Below are positions 36,395-51,300 of a DNA stretch of 64,000 bases, one piece after another. The DNA lies in contig NC_023750.2 of assembly GCF_000499845.2 (NCBI RefSeq), forward strand, positions 1,385,415-1,449,414, read 5' to 3'. Both the position numbers and the translations under genes were made by a program. The number at the start of each line of letters is the position of its first letter. The stretch's first letter is position 1. The notes beneath the pieces were generated by a model that saw only the letters and a list, made by a program, of their open reading frames with translations, was not told the origin of the DNA and did not search any database. This DNA comes from Phaseolus vulgaris (taxonomy: Eukaryota > Streptophyta > Magnoliopsida > Fabales > Fabaceae).

Positions 36395-39300
36395 ATGGCC
36401 GTTCGAGCAGTAGCCACCTGCTCCCTCTTCCGCCCTCCCTCTCCGTCCCTCTTCTCCGCCACCCTCCGCCTCTACTCCTCTCGCTACCGCTTCTCCCGCT
36501 CCCTCCGTCATGCCTCCCACTCCCACGCCCGCTCCATCCACTCTGTCTTCGACACTGTCATGGAAGAGCTCCGTGCCACGCGCAGAAGCCGCCACAAGCG
36601 CGTTTCCGCCGCGGCTTCAAGGTACTCTACTACTCTCTCCTTAGCAAGGTTTATTGCCATATCTTCTATTTCAAATCGTGTAAACAACTCTGTCTGTGCC
36701 TTCAAATTGCAGTCTCGAATCGTAGGGTATGTTTGGATAAAGTTTTCTTCATCTTCCCACGCCCTTACAAAATAAATGAAAAAATAAACAAAATTAGTTT
36801 TTCTGCAAGGTATTTTATGTATAAACAAATAACTAGAAACGTTTCGATATCAACTTCATCACATTCTCTCCATAACAAGAGAGCATTAAATTAATTTGAA
36901 CCTTGTTGCCCAGTGAAAAGTAACAGTTTCAAACATGGTAGTGGGAATCGCCTTAGGAGCACGGCTGATGTTGTCTGTCACGCAAAGGCTTTGCAAGCTA
37001 GTGAGGCTTTATTTATGTTGAGAAAAAAATTTAATAAAGTAAAAGAGATATGCTATCTTTAATAATGAAGATATGATATGCATTCCTATTAATACATATA
37101 TAATCTAGATATTCTTTATTATATAATATTTGCTCCTTATTTTTATAATTATAACTATCTTGTTCAAGTTGGAGCATAAGTCATATGTGTCCGGTTTGCT
37201 GCAAATAGAATCGATATTTGATCCTCTTAAAAATTTTGTGAGTATGTCAGCTAATTGTTCACAAGAGTTGACAAATTGAGTGATGACTCTAGTTTTCTCT
37301 TATGAAATGATAATTCTCCTCACTATGTTTCGTTAGAGAAAGAGAGGACTAAAGGCAATGGTAATACTGCGTAGTTGTCACATATAAGGTGCAGTTGAGA
37401 ATTGTTTTTTCAAATTTAAGCACTTTGAAGAGTTGTTTTAGCCATATGAGCTCACACGTGACTATCACCATTGCATGTATTTTGCTACTACACTTGATCT
37501 TGCCAAAACATTTTGTTTCTTACTTTTCCATGATAAGAAATTACCTCCGACTAGAACACAATATCTTGAAGTGGAGCGTTTATCACTTGGTGTGATGTAA
37601 TCCTTAAGAGGATGGTAGAATCTTGATGAACTCAAAAGGGGTTGAAAAAGAGAAAGTCCATGGAAGAACATTGAAAGGTTGTGAAATCATGGGTTCCATG
37701 GCGATTCATTTTTGCAACTCAAGAAAACAACATGTAAAAAAACAAGAACAATTTTCAAAATGAAATAGAAACTGGATTTAGAATTGAAATGGGGTAAAAA
37801 CACAAAGATAATTGCACAAATTGAAATGGGAATAAAACACAAAGGTAAAAACACAAAGATGTTTCTTAAAGGATAATTGCAGGAAGATTTACCACTTGAA
37901 AAAACTTTTCAAGATAAGAACCAAAACAAGAGAAGAACTCTCTCATGACCCACAACACAAAGATATATCTCACAAAATGATTTCATATATTATTCAAGAG
38001 TGATTTACAAGAGGCACTAGCTTCTTTATATAGAGAATGTCACAACCTAGACTAGGAAAAGACACCCAACAAGTGTTTAGAAAATTTAGAAAAGCCAAAT
38101 GTAAATATAAGACTACTTAAGCTAAAGTTAACTCAACTAGTCATATGTTTAATTCTTAGTTAATTAGTAAATTACTAATTAATTCTTGCACATGGGTGGT
38201 TCCTTGAAATTAAGGAGAGACACATGATTGTTCCTAACTTTAAGGCAAAACTCATTATTACACCTTCAAGAAGCACTTGTGGCGCATGGAGAAGTCGAAA
38301 ACCATGTGAAGTAGTTATAACCATCATTACACTCACAAAGGTAACATTGTTTAGTAAGAACAAATTCAGTAGTTGTAGTGAGATGAGATTTGTAGCCCAA
38401 CCCACTAAACTATAACCCAATTTTGGAAGCCCAAGTGGAATAGTTAGACTTGTTCATCTCAGTAATAATAATTTGATTAGAAAAGATGGTAGATTATGTT
38501 CCAGAGGTTGATGTGGTGTTAAAAAACATTTTCTTAGGAAAGAGAGACATTGAACTGAAACCATCTGTTTCTGAGACAATACAGAGGCTTTATTTATATT
38601 GGTAAAAGAAGTCAATGAGATTTAAGATCCTTTAATAATAAAGATATGATATGAGAATAAATAAACATGTTTTTAATATTACATATATAATTTAGATATT
38701 CTTGAATATATAGGATTTGCTTCTTATTTCTATAATTATAACAAAGGTGAAGTTCTTACCATGAGGAACACACTTTCGAGCATGAAGAGGTTGGCAAGGG
38801 AAGGAAACACGCTTGAGAAAGCAACATATATTATTCTAGAGAGAGCAAGATGAGTTGGGAGAGGGAGAGAGGGTGTGCTTTGCGGAGTGACTGCGAAGCA
38901 ACACTGTAAAAAGAAAAAGAATTGGTGTGGAAGGTGAACCAAATTACTGTGAGGATCAGCTAAATCTTATAGTGTGAAAAAGTGATTCATCATAGAACAC
39001 ATGAGTCTCTAGTCAACCTTAGAATTTACCTATGTTGGAGGTTCCACATCGACCAAAGATTAGAACATTTCATAGTATATAAGCAAGTGCAAACCTCACC
39101 TTATGACCCGGTTTTGTAAGGTTGAATTAGGCTAAAGTCTCCTTCTTAATAGGTATCAGAGCCATTTGGAGTCCATCCTAGTGAGAGTTTGTTGGGTTTA
39201 TCAAGCTACCCGCTATCGAACCACCCATAAATATATAGTTATACGCACAAGTTGGCAGCCTCGGCGTGAGAGGGTGTTTTGGACATTTCATAGTATATAA

Positions 39301-42300
39301 GTGGGTGCAAACCCCACCTTATGAGCTGGTTTTGTAAGGTTGAGTTAGGCTTAAAGTCCACTTCTTAATAACCTAAAAAATTAGTTTAAAAATATAGGGA
39401 CATTATTTTTTCTATTAAGGACATTTCATGTATTTAGTTATGCATTAATTTTAGTGATGCACTTATTTGAAACTTTTGATCTTATTACTCTCCACTTTGA
39501 ATATGGAATTTATAGTATCACGATATAAATGGAACAAATTTTGTTAATTGCTTGAAATAAATTATGTCATAGAATCCTTATAATACAAAGGCAGGCACTA
39601 ATGGTTTAGAAAAATATGCTGTTCTTTTTCCAAGTGCAGTATATTTTCTTTTTTATATATTTTTGAAATCCTAACAATAAGTAATTTTTCCTACAATAAC
39701 TATGGTTTGTAGTTTAAAGAATATACAAACAAAAGCCTGCTTCATGTTCTAGGCTCCAAAAATGGTGGTGTTTTTATTTTATTTTAAAAGGAGACACTGA
39801 AAAGTTAGAAGTTGAACAATTTTCTGAAAAACTTCTGTCAAGAAAGTTTTCAGAAGGAATAAGTAATTGTATCCAAAATTTGTTTTCTTTTCATATTTTT
39901 ATTTGCTACTTATGTCTGTTGTTCTGTTTACAGGAAAATTGTTAATAAGGTGTAGTGGTTACAAACTTTTAAGTTACGTGAAAATCTATTTTCTGCAATC
40001 AACTTTCCTAGAGTCACATTTGAAAATATTGCCATAGAAATCATCAATAGTAATTTTTGTATAAAGCTTGATCTGGTATTTCCTAGTCTTCTGATTGCTT
40101 CAGTTTTTAATTTTTGTATCTATTTGGCAGCATGGGATTGTTGAATAAAGAGCTTGTTGAAGATAGACTTGTGAATCGTTCATTGCAGAAAGGGTTGCTT
40201 TTGGAATTCAAGAAGGATTCTGATAGAGTATTGCTAGCAGTAGCTCAGAGACCTGATGGCAAGAAGAACTGGATGGTTTCTGATCAGGTTCTAGTTGAAA
40301 CAACATAATGCGGCATGTTTAATAGGTTGCTAGGTGTTGGTTCTTCTTGCATTTTTTATAAATGCTAAATATTGCTGGATTGTGTAGTCTAACTTTTTTG
40401 TTGGTTTTGTTGGGCTGAAGAATGGTGTCACTTCTTCCATCAAACTGCAGCAAGTGACATATATTGTTCCTGGTATTGATAATTTTGACCAAGCAGATAT
40501 CACAGATTTTGCACTAAAGGCTCAGGATAACATGGTCAGTTCCTGTTCCACAATGGCTATGGTAACAGATAAGCCAAATTTATAACTTTTTACATTTGTC
40601 AATTACTAAATTCTTGATGATATGCAACAGGACCCATCTCTACTAGAATATGCTTGGGTTGAGCTCCTAGAAAAGAATAAGTCTGTCACAGTTGAAGAGT
40701 TGGCTGAGGTAATATGCTTTATTGACTAGATGTCAAAGCATGCTTTTCTGTCCATACTTGAGTTGCTTGTTCTGCAGATAATTTATGGCAGCACCGAGCC
40801 CCTTGAGAGCTATTCCGCTCATCTCTTGCTATCAACAGATGAAGTATACTTTACTATATTGGAGACTAAAGGAGCTCGTTCCATTTATGGACCTCGACCA
40901 AGTAGGCAGGTATATGTATTAGTTTCACATTTACGGTAGTTTTTGAAGATTATGGATTGTTCATTGCTCATAAGTTATGGACCTCCTTTTTGGAGTATTT
41001 TCCTAACGTTATACACATGTGCTCCAGGGAGAGTCTTGTGTTACTTTAGTTGTTTTATTTTTACTCGTTGTAAATTACTTGTGATCTAGGATCAGAGAGT
41101 AGTAGTATAAATCCAGTACTTACGAGCAGTAGGTAATTACTGTGATGAATCAACTATCTAATAAAACACCAGTTCATAAAATAATGAAATATAATATAGA
41201 ACACTGTACTACATTGAGATATACTTTCTTCCCCCGGGGACATAAGTCTCCTTGTGAGGTACAATACAACAATCCACTTGTTGTCCCAAAGATGAAAGTA
41301 TCTTACAGAGAGTATTCCTTGTTCTTAGACTTCAAATAACTTCACCCTCCCCAATTATAGATATGAATTTCTCAATTATGCTGAAGAACTAGTAGCATTG
41401 GATCTGATGCTGGACCTGAACCAAAGATGTGCATCATAGGGTATACTCGAGAAGGAAGAAAATGAGTCTAGGAGAAATAGAGAATTAATGTTGAGTTGGC
41501 TTTCAATTAATGCATATGTTGGGGTGGGGAGGGGGAATTCTGTTAGAGGAGACTCTGTTAGTATGATGTTGCTAATAGGTCAGTAGGGGAAGAGGAGGGG
41601 GTATTGATTTTGATTCTATTGAGTTAGTCAGGAGTGTCCCTCTTTGAATTGGACAATGGGCTCTGGTTGTCTTTTCGCTTTCTGTAAGAGTTTGTTAGCT
41701 CCTTTCTTTCATTGAATAATAGGATTATACCCAAATCTTTTCTGGGATTTCTATCAAATGTCTACTGTTACGCCCAAAAGAAATATTAATAGAGACTTGC
41801 AGAAATATAGATTATATTTTCCCGAATCATACTTGATACAATACAATAAGTGGTATAAATAAGAAAGAGGAAATAAATAAGTACACTAATGTAGCACTTA
41901 AAATTAGGAGAATATTTTCCTATAAATGCTATAGTTAAATAAAAATAAAACAAATTTTAATTAATAATTACAAATAATTCTGATATGACCTAGACTCAAT
42001 CAGAATCTATGGTTCTAATTGATTTGGGCTGTGGTTATGATACATAACTGCAAAAGTTATTTTATATGCATAGATGTCATCATAGAGTTACTAAAATAGA
42101 TTTGCCATTACAAAACAAGTTATTTTCTATCACCTCCTCTAAATAATTAACTACCTCCTAACTTGGATCTTAGTTCCTATTGCAGCCATAGAAGTGTGAT
42201 GATAACTTCTTATTGTATGAACTGTTCTAAGAAAGTGGACTTTAAACCTAATTCAAACTCACAAAACTGGTTTGTTTTACTAGTTGTTTTGTGAAATGGA

Positions 42301-45300
42301 AAGAAAAGTCTAATATTTTTATTGGAATGACAGGTTGAGGAGCTAATTAAGAGGAAGCATGCAAAGGAGGCTGCTGAGAAAGAACTTCAAGAGTTTATTG
42401 AATTACTGGCCTCTGTGAAGTCCATGTCTTTGCAAGATAAACCTCCAAAATCTTCATGGACCAATGATGAGAAAATTTGGAAAAGAATTGAGTCACTTGT
42501 AGCATATGCTATTGATGCATGTAAAAGTGATGAACAAAGGAAAACAGCTGGGATGGTAACTTTTCCCTAAAAAATTGTTTTGATTTAATATATCATTGTA
42601 GAAATCAGGGTTTGTTTGGACAAGTTTCTCTACAAGCACTTCTAGAGAAAATAAGAAGAAAAAAATGAAATGAACTTTTGCATAAGCTAAAATTAGCTTA
42701 AGCACAAGTTAAAAAAAGAAAATTTAGAGATACTAGAAAACTTCTACATATTATAGCTTCTCTAAATTCCCTTCTATACTTTATGGAGAGTTTTATTTAA
42801 ATTTTTCTTATTTTTCTTTCCTGTAAGTGTTTGTAAAGAAGTTCATCCAAACAGATGCTTAGTGTTTTTCTTATACGCAAACAATATGAAGAGATAAGAA
42901 AACAATGAAATGGAGAACTTTGCATGAGATTCTTGAACTTATTTTAATTAGACTCTATCGAAGAATTGGATCAAATAGAACTCTACGAAGCTATGCATAT
43001 TCAAGTAGCAATTACTAGTCTTGGCATGAGAAAGGATGATCTTGGTGGATCCTTTCTTGGTAGTTTAGTATAATAACACTGAATAATAATGCATCTCTAG
43101 AATGTTGTTTATTGTTAATGATTAATTTAATAAATTCATCTTCTCTGTTACTAGCAGATACTAAAGGAATTGGGTCTGGCAAAAACAACTTCCTCAGCTG
43201 TTAAACTTCTGATAGATATTGGATATTTTCCTGTACATATCAATCTTGATCTGTTGAAGTCTGGTATTCCCACTGATCATTCAGAAGAAATCATATCTGC
43301 TGCTCAGACTCTTTTATTGGACACATTTGATCCAGACAAGGTGGGTTTCGTTTTCTTGACAACATTGCTAAAATATGAGATCAATCATATATGTTTTAAT
43401 GGCAGCATTCTTTATAATGGTATTTTAAGTTGCATGGAATTAAGATGATGAAATTATTTAACGTTACTTGAATTTGGATATGATAAAAAAAATCAATGAG
43501 TGTCTTACACACTATACTAGACTTCCTTTGAGCAAAAAATCTAGGAGGTTGCTCTATGTAAATTTTTTCCTCAAGATCACCACAAGGAAAACATTTTTAA
43601 TATCAAGTTGGTAAAGTGACCAATGACGAATAGTAGCTATTGCAAGGAAAAATATAATTGTGTTGATCTTGGCCATGGGAAAAATAGTGTCATAGTAGTC
43701 AAGTCCATAAATTTGTATATATCCTTTGGCTACGAACCGAGTTTTAAGGCCCAACTTCACCATTAGGCCCAACTTTAACGCATAGGCCCGTCTACATCCA
43801 ATCGTTTTCTTTCTAGAGGGAAGAGGAATAAACTGCCACATGCCATTGCTTGTAAAAGCTTGCATTTTATCAATCATGGCTTGTTGCCATCTAGGATGAT
43901 TAAGTGCCTCATGAATAGTTGTAGGAATAATGATGGTAGACAAAGAAAAAACAAAAGAATACGATGGAGATAGGTGATGATAACTCAATATTATTAATAA
44001 GATATGAATTACGCGAGTAGACCACATACCTTCTTAAGAGAAATTGGTTAATCTGAGGTGGGGTAATGTGAAAGAGTTGGTGGAGAAAGACACGTGGCAT
44101 GGAAGCTATTGGAGAGGATCTGAATCTTGAGAAACTTTAGGAAGTGTAGGAGAAGCTTTTTGGGTCTTATATTGTGATATCATTCCAATAACATGATAGA
44201 GATATTATAAGGACATGTTATGGATTCAACATGAGTTGGAATATGATTAGGCACTTTTCTAGAATTGGATCAATGTTCTTAACATTCAAGAACTCACCAA
44301 ATCACAAGCAACCAAGCCAAACTCATATAAAAACCCATTTTATGACAAAGGAACCGATTAAAACAAGTAAGAAAGCAAATGAACCGATTAAAACAACCTA
44401 GGAATCAAATGAACCGATTAAAACAAGATAGAAAGTAAATGAACCGATTAAAAGCAAACTAGAACACAAATGAACCGATTAAAATGACTAGAATTGACAT
44501 GTTTTAGAGTTTGTTTGGGAATGGAAATGGATGAATAAGATGGAAGGAAGAAGGAAACTTATGTGGTTGGAGTCCTTGGAGAGGAGCATGCCTCTTGAAG
44601 GATGCAAAGCTTCAAGATGAGTGTAGATGCCGCCACTTGAGGTTCCAAGAGTGCACTCAAGATAAGACTAGAATAAGAGAAGACACAAGTCTCTCAATCA
44701 CTCACCAATTTGGGAGAATTTCTGTACTCAAAATATCAAATCTGTATTAGAAAGACTCAAGCCCTCCTTTTATAGGAGAAGGACCGGTCATGAGTGTACA
44801 AGAAGCTTACAAAGGAAGCTATCCAAGGTTACCTTGCAACTCTTCCACTTCTAGCACCTAAAGTGGAGAAAGAAGGGATACCTTCTAGATTTTTCTAAAG
44901 CTAATATCTAAAGATGCTTTACACAAGAGGTATCTTTAGGTTTCCCTCTTAGCACCTACCTAAACACTATCTTAAGCATTTTTAAATTTTATACAAAAGA
45001 AACTACAAAAAGAGAAAACATTTGAACACTACTTCCTAATTCTTTAAATTTGCTCCTTGTAATCCTTCGAGGTAAAAAGGATGATGAGCTAATATTCCTC
45101 TGAGCATCTTCAACTTCGACCTCTTTCTCTTCTTCTTCTTGATCTCCATCATATTGGTACTAAGGAGAGGCGGTGGGGCAATGTCAGATTTGGGTTGGAG
45201 TCAGAAGAAGCCAAAATCACCAGAGGACCAAGGGTTGGAATAGATAAAACACGTTGAATGGAAACACGAGTTCCCATAGAGGATGGGGGAAAGGTGTATC

Positions 45301-48300
45301 CTAAAAAAAGTGACATCAATTGACATATTATATTTTTTGGTAGTTGGAGAATAGCGATTGTATCCTTTTTGAAGGCAGGAATATTCTAGAGAAGCACATT
45401 TAATAGCCTTTGCAGAGAGTTTATCTAAACCTAAACAAACATTATGAACCGAACAAATATAACTACACATTCTAGGAGTGATAGGAAATATCAGACCATT
45501 GCAAAATATAAAAAGGGATTTGATTTTCAAGAGAGGAAGAAGTCATTCTATATATTAAAAAAATAACAAGCAGTGAGGATTGCTTCTTCGCAATGATGTA
45601 TAAGAACATTTGTATCAACATTAGAGACTATGCACTTTCAATGAGATGTCTATTCTTATTGTCTAGAATGCCATTTTGTTGTGATGTGGGGAGACAAGTG
45701 AACTGATGTAAAATACCATGAGTATAAAAAGAAAGCTCAACAAAAAAATATTCTTTAGCATTGTCACTTTGGAAGATTTTAATTAGTTTTTCAAATTGTG
45801 TTTTAATCTCATTAAAGAAGGGGATGGATATGGAAGAATTCATCAATGAAGGCTACATAATATCTGATAGTGCCTTCATCCACATGCTTGTTTTCTTGGA
45901 GTTTTTTGAGGAAGTTGACGGAAGCTTGGTGTAGGAATTGGAACAAGGATGACTCCAATGGAGATATGGATTCCTTGAAGGTGCATGAAGAGTAGGGAGA
46001 GTGATTGGTTGGGCCATTTCACTTGAAGAGATGAAGAAGAAGACCAAAGGTGTCTATCCTAGAGAGGCTTAGACAAGAGAATGTAAGAGCTAGCAACTTG
46101 GCAGCATAACACTCAAAATTGATCTTATTATTTCATGGGCCAAGCACCCCTTTAAATAGTGTAGAGGTCCAACCAAAGCTTACAAGAAAAAGAGGGAAAA
46201 TTCAAATGCAATGGATTTGAAAATGGCGCCCAAATGAAGTCACATTGCAAGCATGACCTAGGTGTGCTTCATGGGACTAATTTAGGTCTAAACGATCAGC
46301 CTAGGTTAATTAGGAGTCTTAATGAAACCCTAATTTAACATAGGTTGGTTTTAGATGCCTAATTTCAACCCTAATTCAATTAAGAAAACTAAAATTAATT
46401 TTTCTTACACTTTTAGCAAGAAAATTAAATTCTAGTCTAGAGAAATTACACTAGGTTATGACATTTTTAAACATATACAGAAAGGGTGTCTTTGCCATAA
46501 GTAGCAAAGTCCCAATCTTCTTGAATCTTCCTTGCCATTGACCTAGTGGTTGGTCTTGAGCTGGGCCTTCTACCATCAATATCTAAAACCAAAAGATGTG
46601 ACATAACTAGGTTTCAAAGTATTTGAATGAATGGTAGAGGAAACTAAGTTACATATTTTTTCAGTTTGTTTTTAAAAAGATGACCTAACATGTATTACTA
46701 GTTGACATGATTCACATTCTAACACTTGTAGTTTGCTTAAGGCTAGGAGCCATTGTTTTTTTTTTTGATCAGCAACGAATTAATATAATTTAAAAGAAAC
46801 ACTTTAGGGGTGTTCCAACCCTTATACATAAAACCTCCTAATTAAGCATTCAACATATTAGATCAAAGTTAAGCGGCACACCACTTAACTCAAAAACTTA
46901 AAACTAGTTAAAAAACTCAGTCCCAAAACCTGAGACTGCATAACACCAGCATAACACAAACCAGAATCCTGGTTATGAAGGAAACCTACTAGGGGAAACA
47001 TGCTAACAGCTAGGTGTGACCAGCACATCATAACCAAGTAGGGCAAAAAACTAAAGGGTCTCCAGACCTTGCTGCATTTGCTTCCTGAACCACTACATAC
47101 CACCATGCATCTTCCAAGCATATCAGTAGCTTGACCATAGAACGCAGCATATGTCTCAAACCAAAACATAACACCAAGTGCATTGTTTATATAGCATAAC
47201 CAGCATATCAACAATGCCGATACCTCCAAAGTTCATACAAGAGCAATTGCGAAATCACAAGCCATGATGGCCTGGACCGGTATAATAACCACCAGCTCAG
47301 CCAAACTGAGGGGGACCTGCCTGACAACCTGTACCTTCACCCCTCCTTACAAAACCAGAACCGGGCTTTGATAACACAAACCTCAAACATCCTCAACAGC
47401 ACCACCTTGACAACGAACAAACTCCATACTCCATGCCTGTAGTCGAGCAATCTACCACCGAACCAGGGATTGTCTCTTGACAGCAGAGTGATTCACCTAT
47501 AACTCTTATCTATAACTCTTAACACATAGCTCAGGATTTAAGATCCAATCTGAGAAAGAGAAGTTAAAATTGTGTACTCTGTTTTTCAACCAAAGCCAAG
47601 AGTTGAGTTGTGCCTGGTGAAAGATCTCTTCCGCATCAGGCTTCCCCTGCTTGAAAATGACTAGGTTTCTTTGTTCCCATATTCCTCTCACAGCTGTCAC
47701 CCACAACCCTTTCCACACAAGGTTTTGCTGTGTTCAGGTGTACCAGGTGGAAATTTTCAAAGTGGACCTTTAAGTCCTTATGTTGGACAAACAAAATCCC
47801 CATCCACCTTAGACACAAAGACCACACCTGTTGTGCTACTATGCATTCCAAGAAAAGGTGGTAAGAGGTTTCTACCGAGCCTTGGCATAACGCGCATCCC
47901 GTGGTCTCAACTAACACTCCTCTTCTACTCAAACTACTACGAGTTGGCATTTTGTCCAACAAGACCCTCCATGCAGTGGTCAGAGCATTGGGGAGTGCTT
48001 TGGCCTGCCACAATTGTTTGAAGAAGCCCTCCGGCCAAGTTGGCGCATGGTTTTCCAAGCACTTGTACGCAGACTTAACCGTAAACTCACCAGAAGGATC
48101 CCCACCCCATTCAAGGACATCTTGTTCCTCCCTATTAAGAGAACTCATGGATATACTCCTAAGAAGTTCAAGTTCTTGAGTAGTTTCCCATTCAAACCTT
48201 TCCCTCCTCCACCTTAATCTCCAGCACCACACTGATTCTTCCCAACTTCCTACCTCACCCACCGTCAAGCCCTGATCCAGGGATAGCGAGAATAGTCTAG

Positions 48301-51300
48301 GATACTGGGATAAGAGATTATTCCTTCCAACCCACGTGTCCTCCCAAAATCTTGCTTTATTTCCAGATCCAACCTTCCAACACATAGCTTTTTGGACCCA
48401 CCCTGCTTCATCATCTTCCCCACTAACCTTTGACAGATCTCTCCACCACCAAGACTGGAATTTTTGGTGGATCTGCCTTTGCCCAGATCCCACGCCATAT
48501 TTAGAAACTAGGATATCCTTCCATTTTCCTTCTTCATTACTTGCTAACCTCCATTTCCATTTTGCCAGCAGAGCGTAGTTAAATTTTCTTATGTCTTTGA
48601 TCCCCAGACCACCTTCTTCCATTGGCTTACAAACATTTTCCCAACTAATCCAACAGATGGGTTTTTTATCTCTAGCCCACCCCCAAAGGAACCTCCTCTG
48701 GATACTAGCAATGCGATTGTACACTGAGACTGGGGCTTTGAAGAAAGATAAGTAAAAGAGAGGCACAACAGTTATGACCGACTTGATTAAACAAATTCTT
48801 CCTGCCATAGACAAGAACCTCCCTTTCCACGCACTCAATTTAGCATTAATCTTAGACACAATTGGTTCCCAGAACTGCTTCTTCCTTGGATTACCCCCCA
48901 CCTCCAAACCCAAGTATTTGAAAGGTACCCTCATGAGTGTGCAATTCAAGGTTTTAGCATAAAGGGCGAGGGAATTATACTCAACATTTATGCCAGCTAG
49001 CTTTGATTTGTGGAAATTTACCTTCAGCCCAGAAGCAATCTCGAAGCCCCTTAAGATAGCTTTAATAGTGATAATGTTTCTATAAGAATCTTCGCACATA
49101 AAAAGTGTGTCATCAGCAAATTGTGAAACGCACACTTCAGCCTCGCATCTCCCCACCTTCACCCCATTGAGAGTCTTCAGTTTATTTGCTTGTCTAACAA
49201 GCCCAGATAACCCTTCAACCACTATAAGAAAGAGGAACGGTGCAAGGGGGTCACCTTGTCTCAACCCTCTAGAGGGTTTAAATTCCTCCGTGGGGCTTCC
49301 ATTAACCAGAACCGATACAGATGAGGACTCCAGGCATCCTTTAATCCAACTTATCCATTTGCTGTGAAAACCCAACCTGTTAAGCATATCTAGTAGAAAA
49401 ACCCACCTTACCGAGTCATATGCCTTCTCAAAGTCCACCTTCAAACAAACACCTCTCCTCCCATACCTCCTTAGGTCCTCAACAACCTCATTTGCCACCA
49501 ACACAGTGTCCAACAAGCCTCTACCCTTCAGAAAAGCTGATTGGCTAACATCAATAATAGTAGGTAGAACACTCTTGATACGGCCTGCTAGAACCTTGGT
49601 TATAATCTTATAGATAGCACCCACCAAGGAGATAGGTCTATACCGATCTAGAGTTAAGGGCTCTCTTATTTTGGGAACAAGGGCAATGAAGGAGGCGTTA
49701 CAACCCTTTGGAACACACCCTGTAGCTTCGAAATGATGAATTGCATCCATAATGTCATTTTTGATAAAATCCCAACAATTCTTTAAAAAATTGAAATTGA
49801 ATCCATCCGGGCCAGGGCTTTTTGAACCTTCACACTCCCACACCGCAGCCTTGATTTCTTCCTCTGTGAAGCTTGCAATCAGCCTAATGCTATGTACCGG
49901 GGATAGAGTCTTAAAATCTACATTACCGAGTCTAACCCCAAAGTCAGTTGTAGCTTGAAATCTTTCTTCAAATAACTTTTTGGCTTCCTTTCTCACGACT
50001 TCTGGTTCCTCACACCATTGATTCCCAACCTCAACGCCTTTAACCTCGTTTCTAAGTCTTCTCCACCTTATTGCTGCATGGTAAAATTTTGAGTTTCTAT
50101 CCCCGTGCTTCAGCCACTTTGTTCGAGCTTTTTGTCTGCTCAAAGACTCAATCTTGTGATCAAGTGCCCTTAACTGGCTTAAGAGCTCCCATCTTTTTTG
50201 CTTCTCGCAATCATCGAGATCAGCACAGTCATCTTGGGTATCAAGATCTTCAATCTCCTTCAAAATCTTTTTCTTATTTGTTTCCATGCATCCGAACACA
50301 TCACGATTCCAAACCTTTAGGTCCGCCTTAAGGTTCTTCAGCTTGTCCTTTAACCTGGACAAGTAGTTACCCTGCACAGGATAAGAGTCCCATTTCTCCT
50401 TCACCATTGTTAAGAATCCGGGTTCTAAAAACCAGGCATCAATAGATCTGAAAGGTTTTGGTCCCCAATCTTTGACCACAGACTTAACAACAATCGCACA
50501 GTGATCTGATACCACTCTTGGCTGGACATATTGTTTACATGTAGGCCAATTAAGAAGCCATTCATCAGAGACGAGCACTCTATCCAGCCTACTCTTTGCT
50601 GATCCATTAGCTTTGAACCATGTGTATCTCTTGCCAACGATAGGTAGTTCCACCAAAAAATTTCTCTCAATGAAGTCGTTGAACCCAACAATTTCTTTCC
50701 TCTGGGTACTAGTAGCGCAAGCCCCTTTCCTCTCATCTCCACATCTAACCGCATTAAAATCCCCGCACAAGACCCAAGCAGTGTTCTGATAAGCGTTTTT
50801 GACGTTTGTCAGGTCGTCCCACAATGCTAGCTTATCTTTTACAGTGCATGCTGCATAAATATTAATAACCACACATTTCAGTTTTGACTGGATATGCTGC
50901 CCGAAGATAGCTATAAAACCTTTCCCCATGAGATGGCTGTCATAGCAAAAAGCATCTTTATGCCATAAGGATAGAGTACTACCCGCTCCATTTACTCCTT
51001 CATTGTGTATCCATCCGATATTACTATCTCCCCATAGAGAGAAGCACCTGGCATCAGATAATACAACAGCTTTGACCTCTTGCAGGCACACGAATTCCAC
51101 TCCCTCCCTAGCAATAGAATGTCTGATGTAATTTGCTTTAGTGCCCCCCCCCTAAACCTCTAATGTTAAGGTTTAGGATAATCATATAGACCTGTTGTGG
51201 TTGCCCTCATCATTCTGCTGTGCTACTTCCTTATCCCTCTCTTCCATTCGGCCATATTCTTTAACAATGTCCTCCTCATCCCCACTATTAGACAATCCTA

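Noticed and set aside
43170..43448. 92-codon ORF as an independent gene
   Set aside because: It is RNR1 exon 7 running into the intron.
44345..44488. CRISPR-like array
   Set aside because: Core is only 13 bp with imperfect spacing, in a plant nuclear retroelement context; no cas genes.
47671..50331. Many plus-strand ORFs opposite LINE ORF2
   Set aside because: Shadow frames of a long conserved RT coding region.
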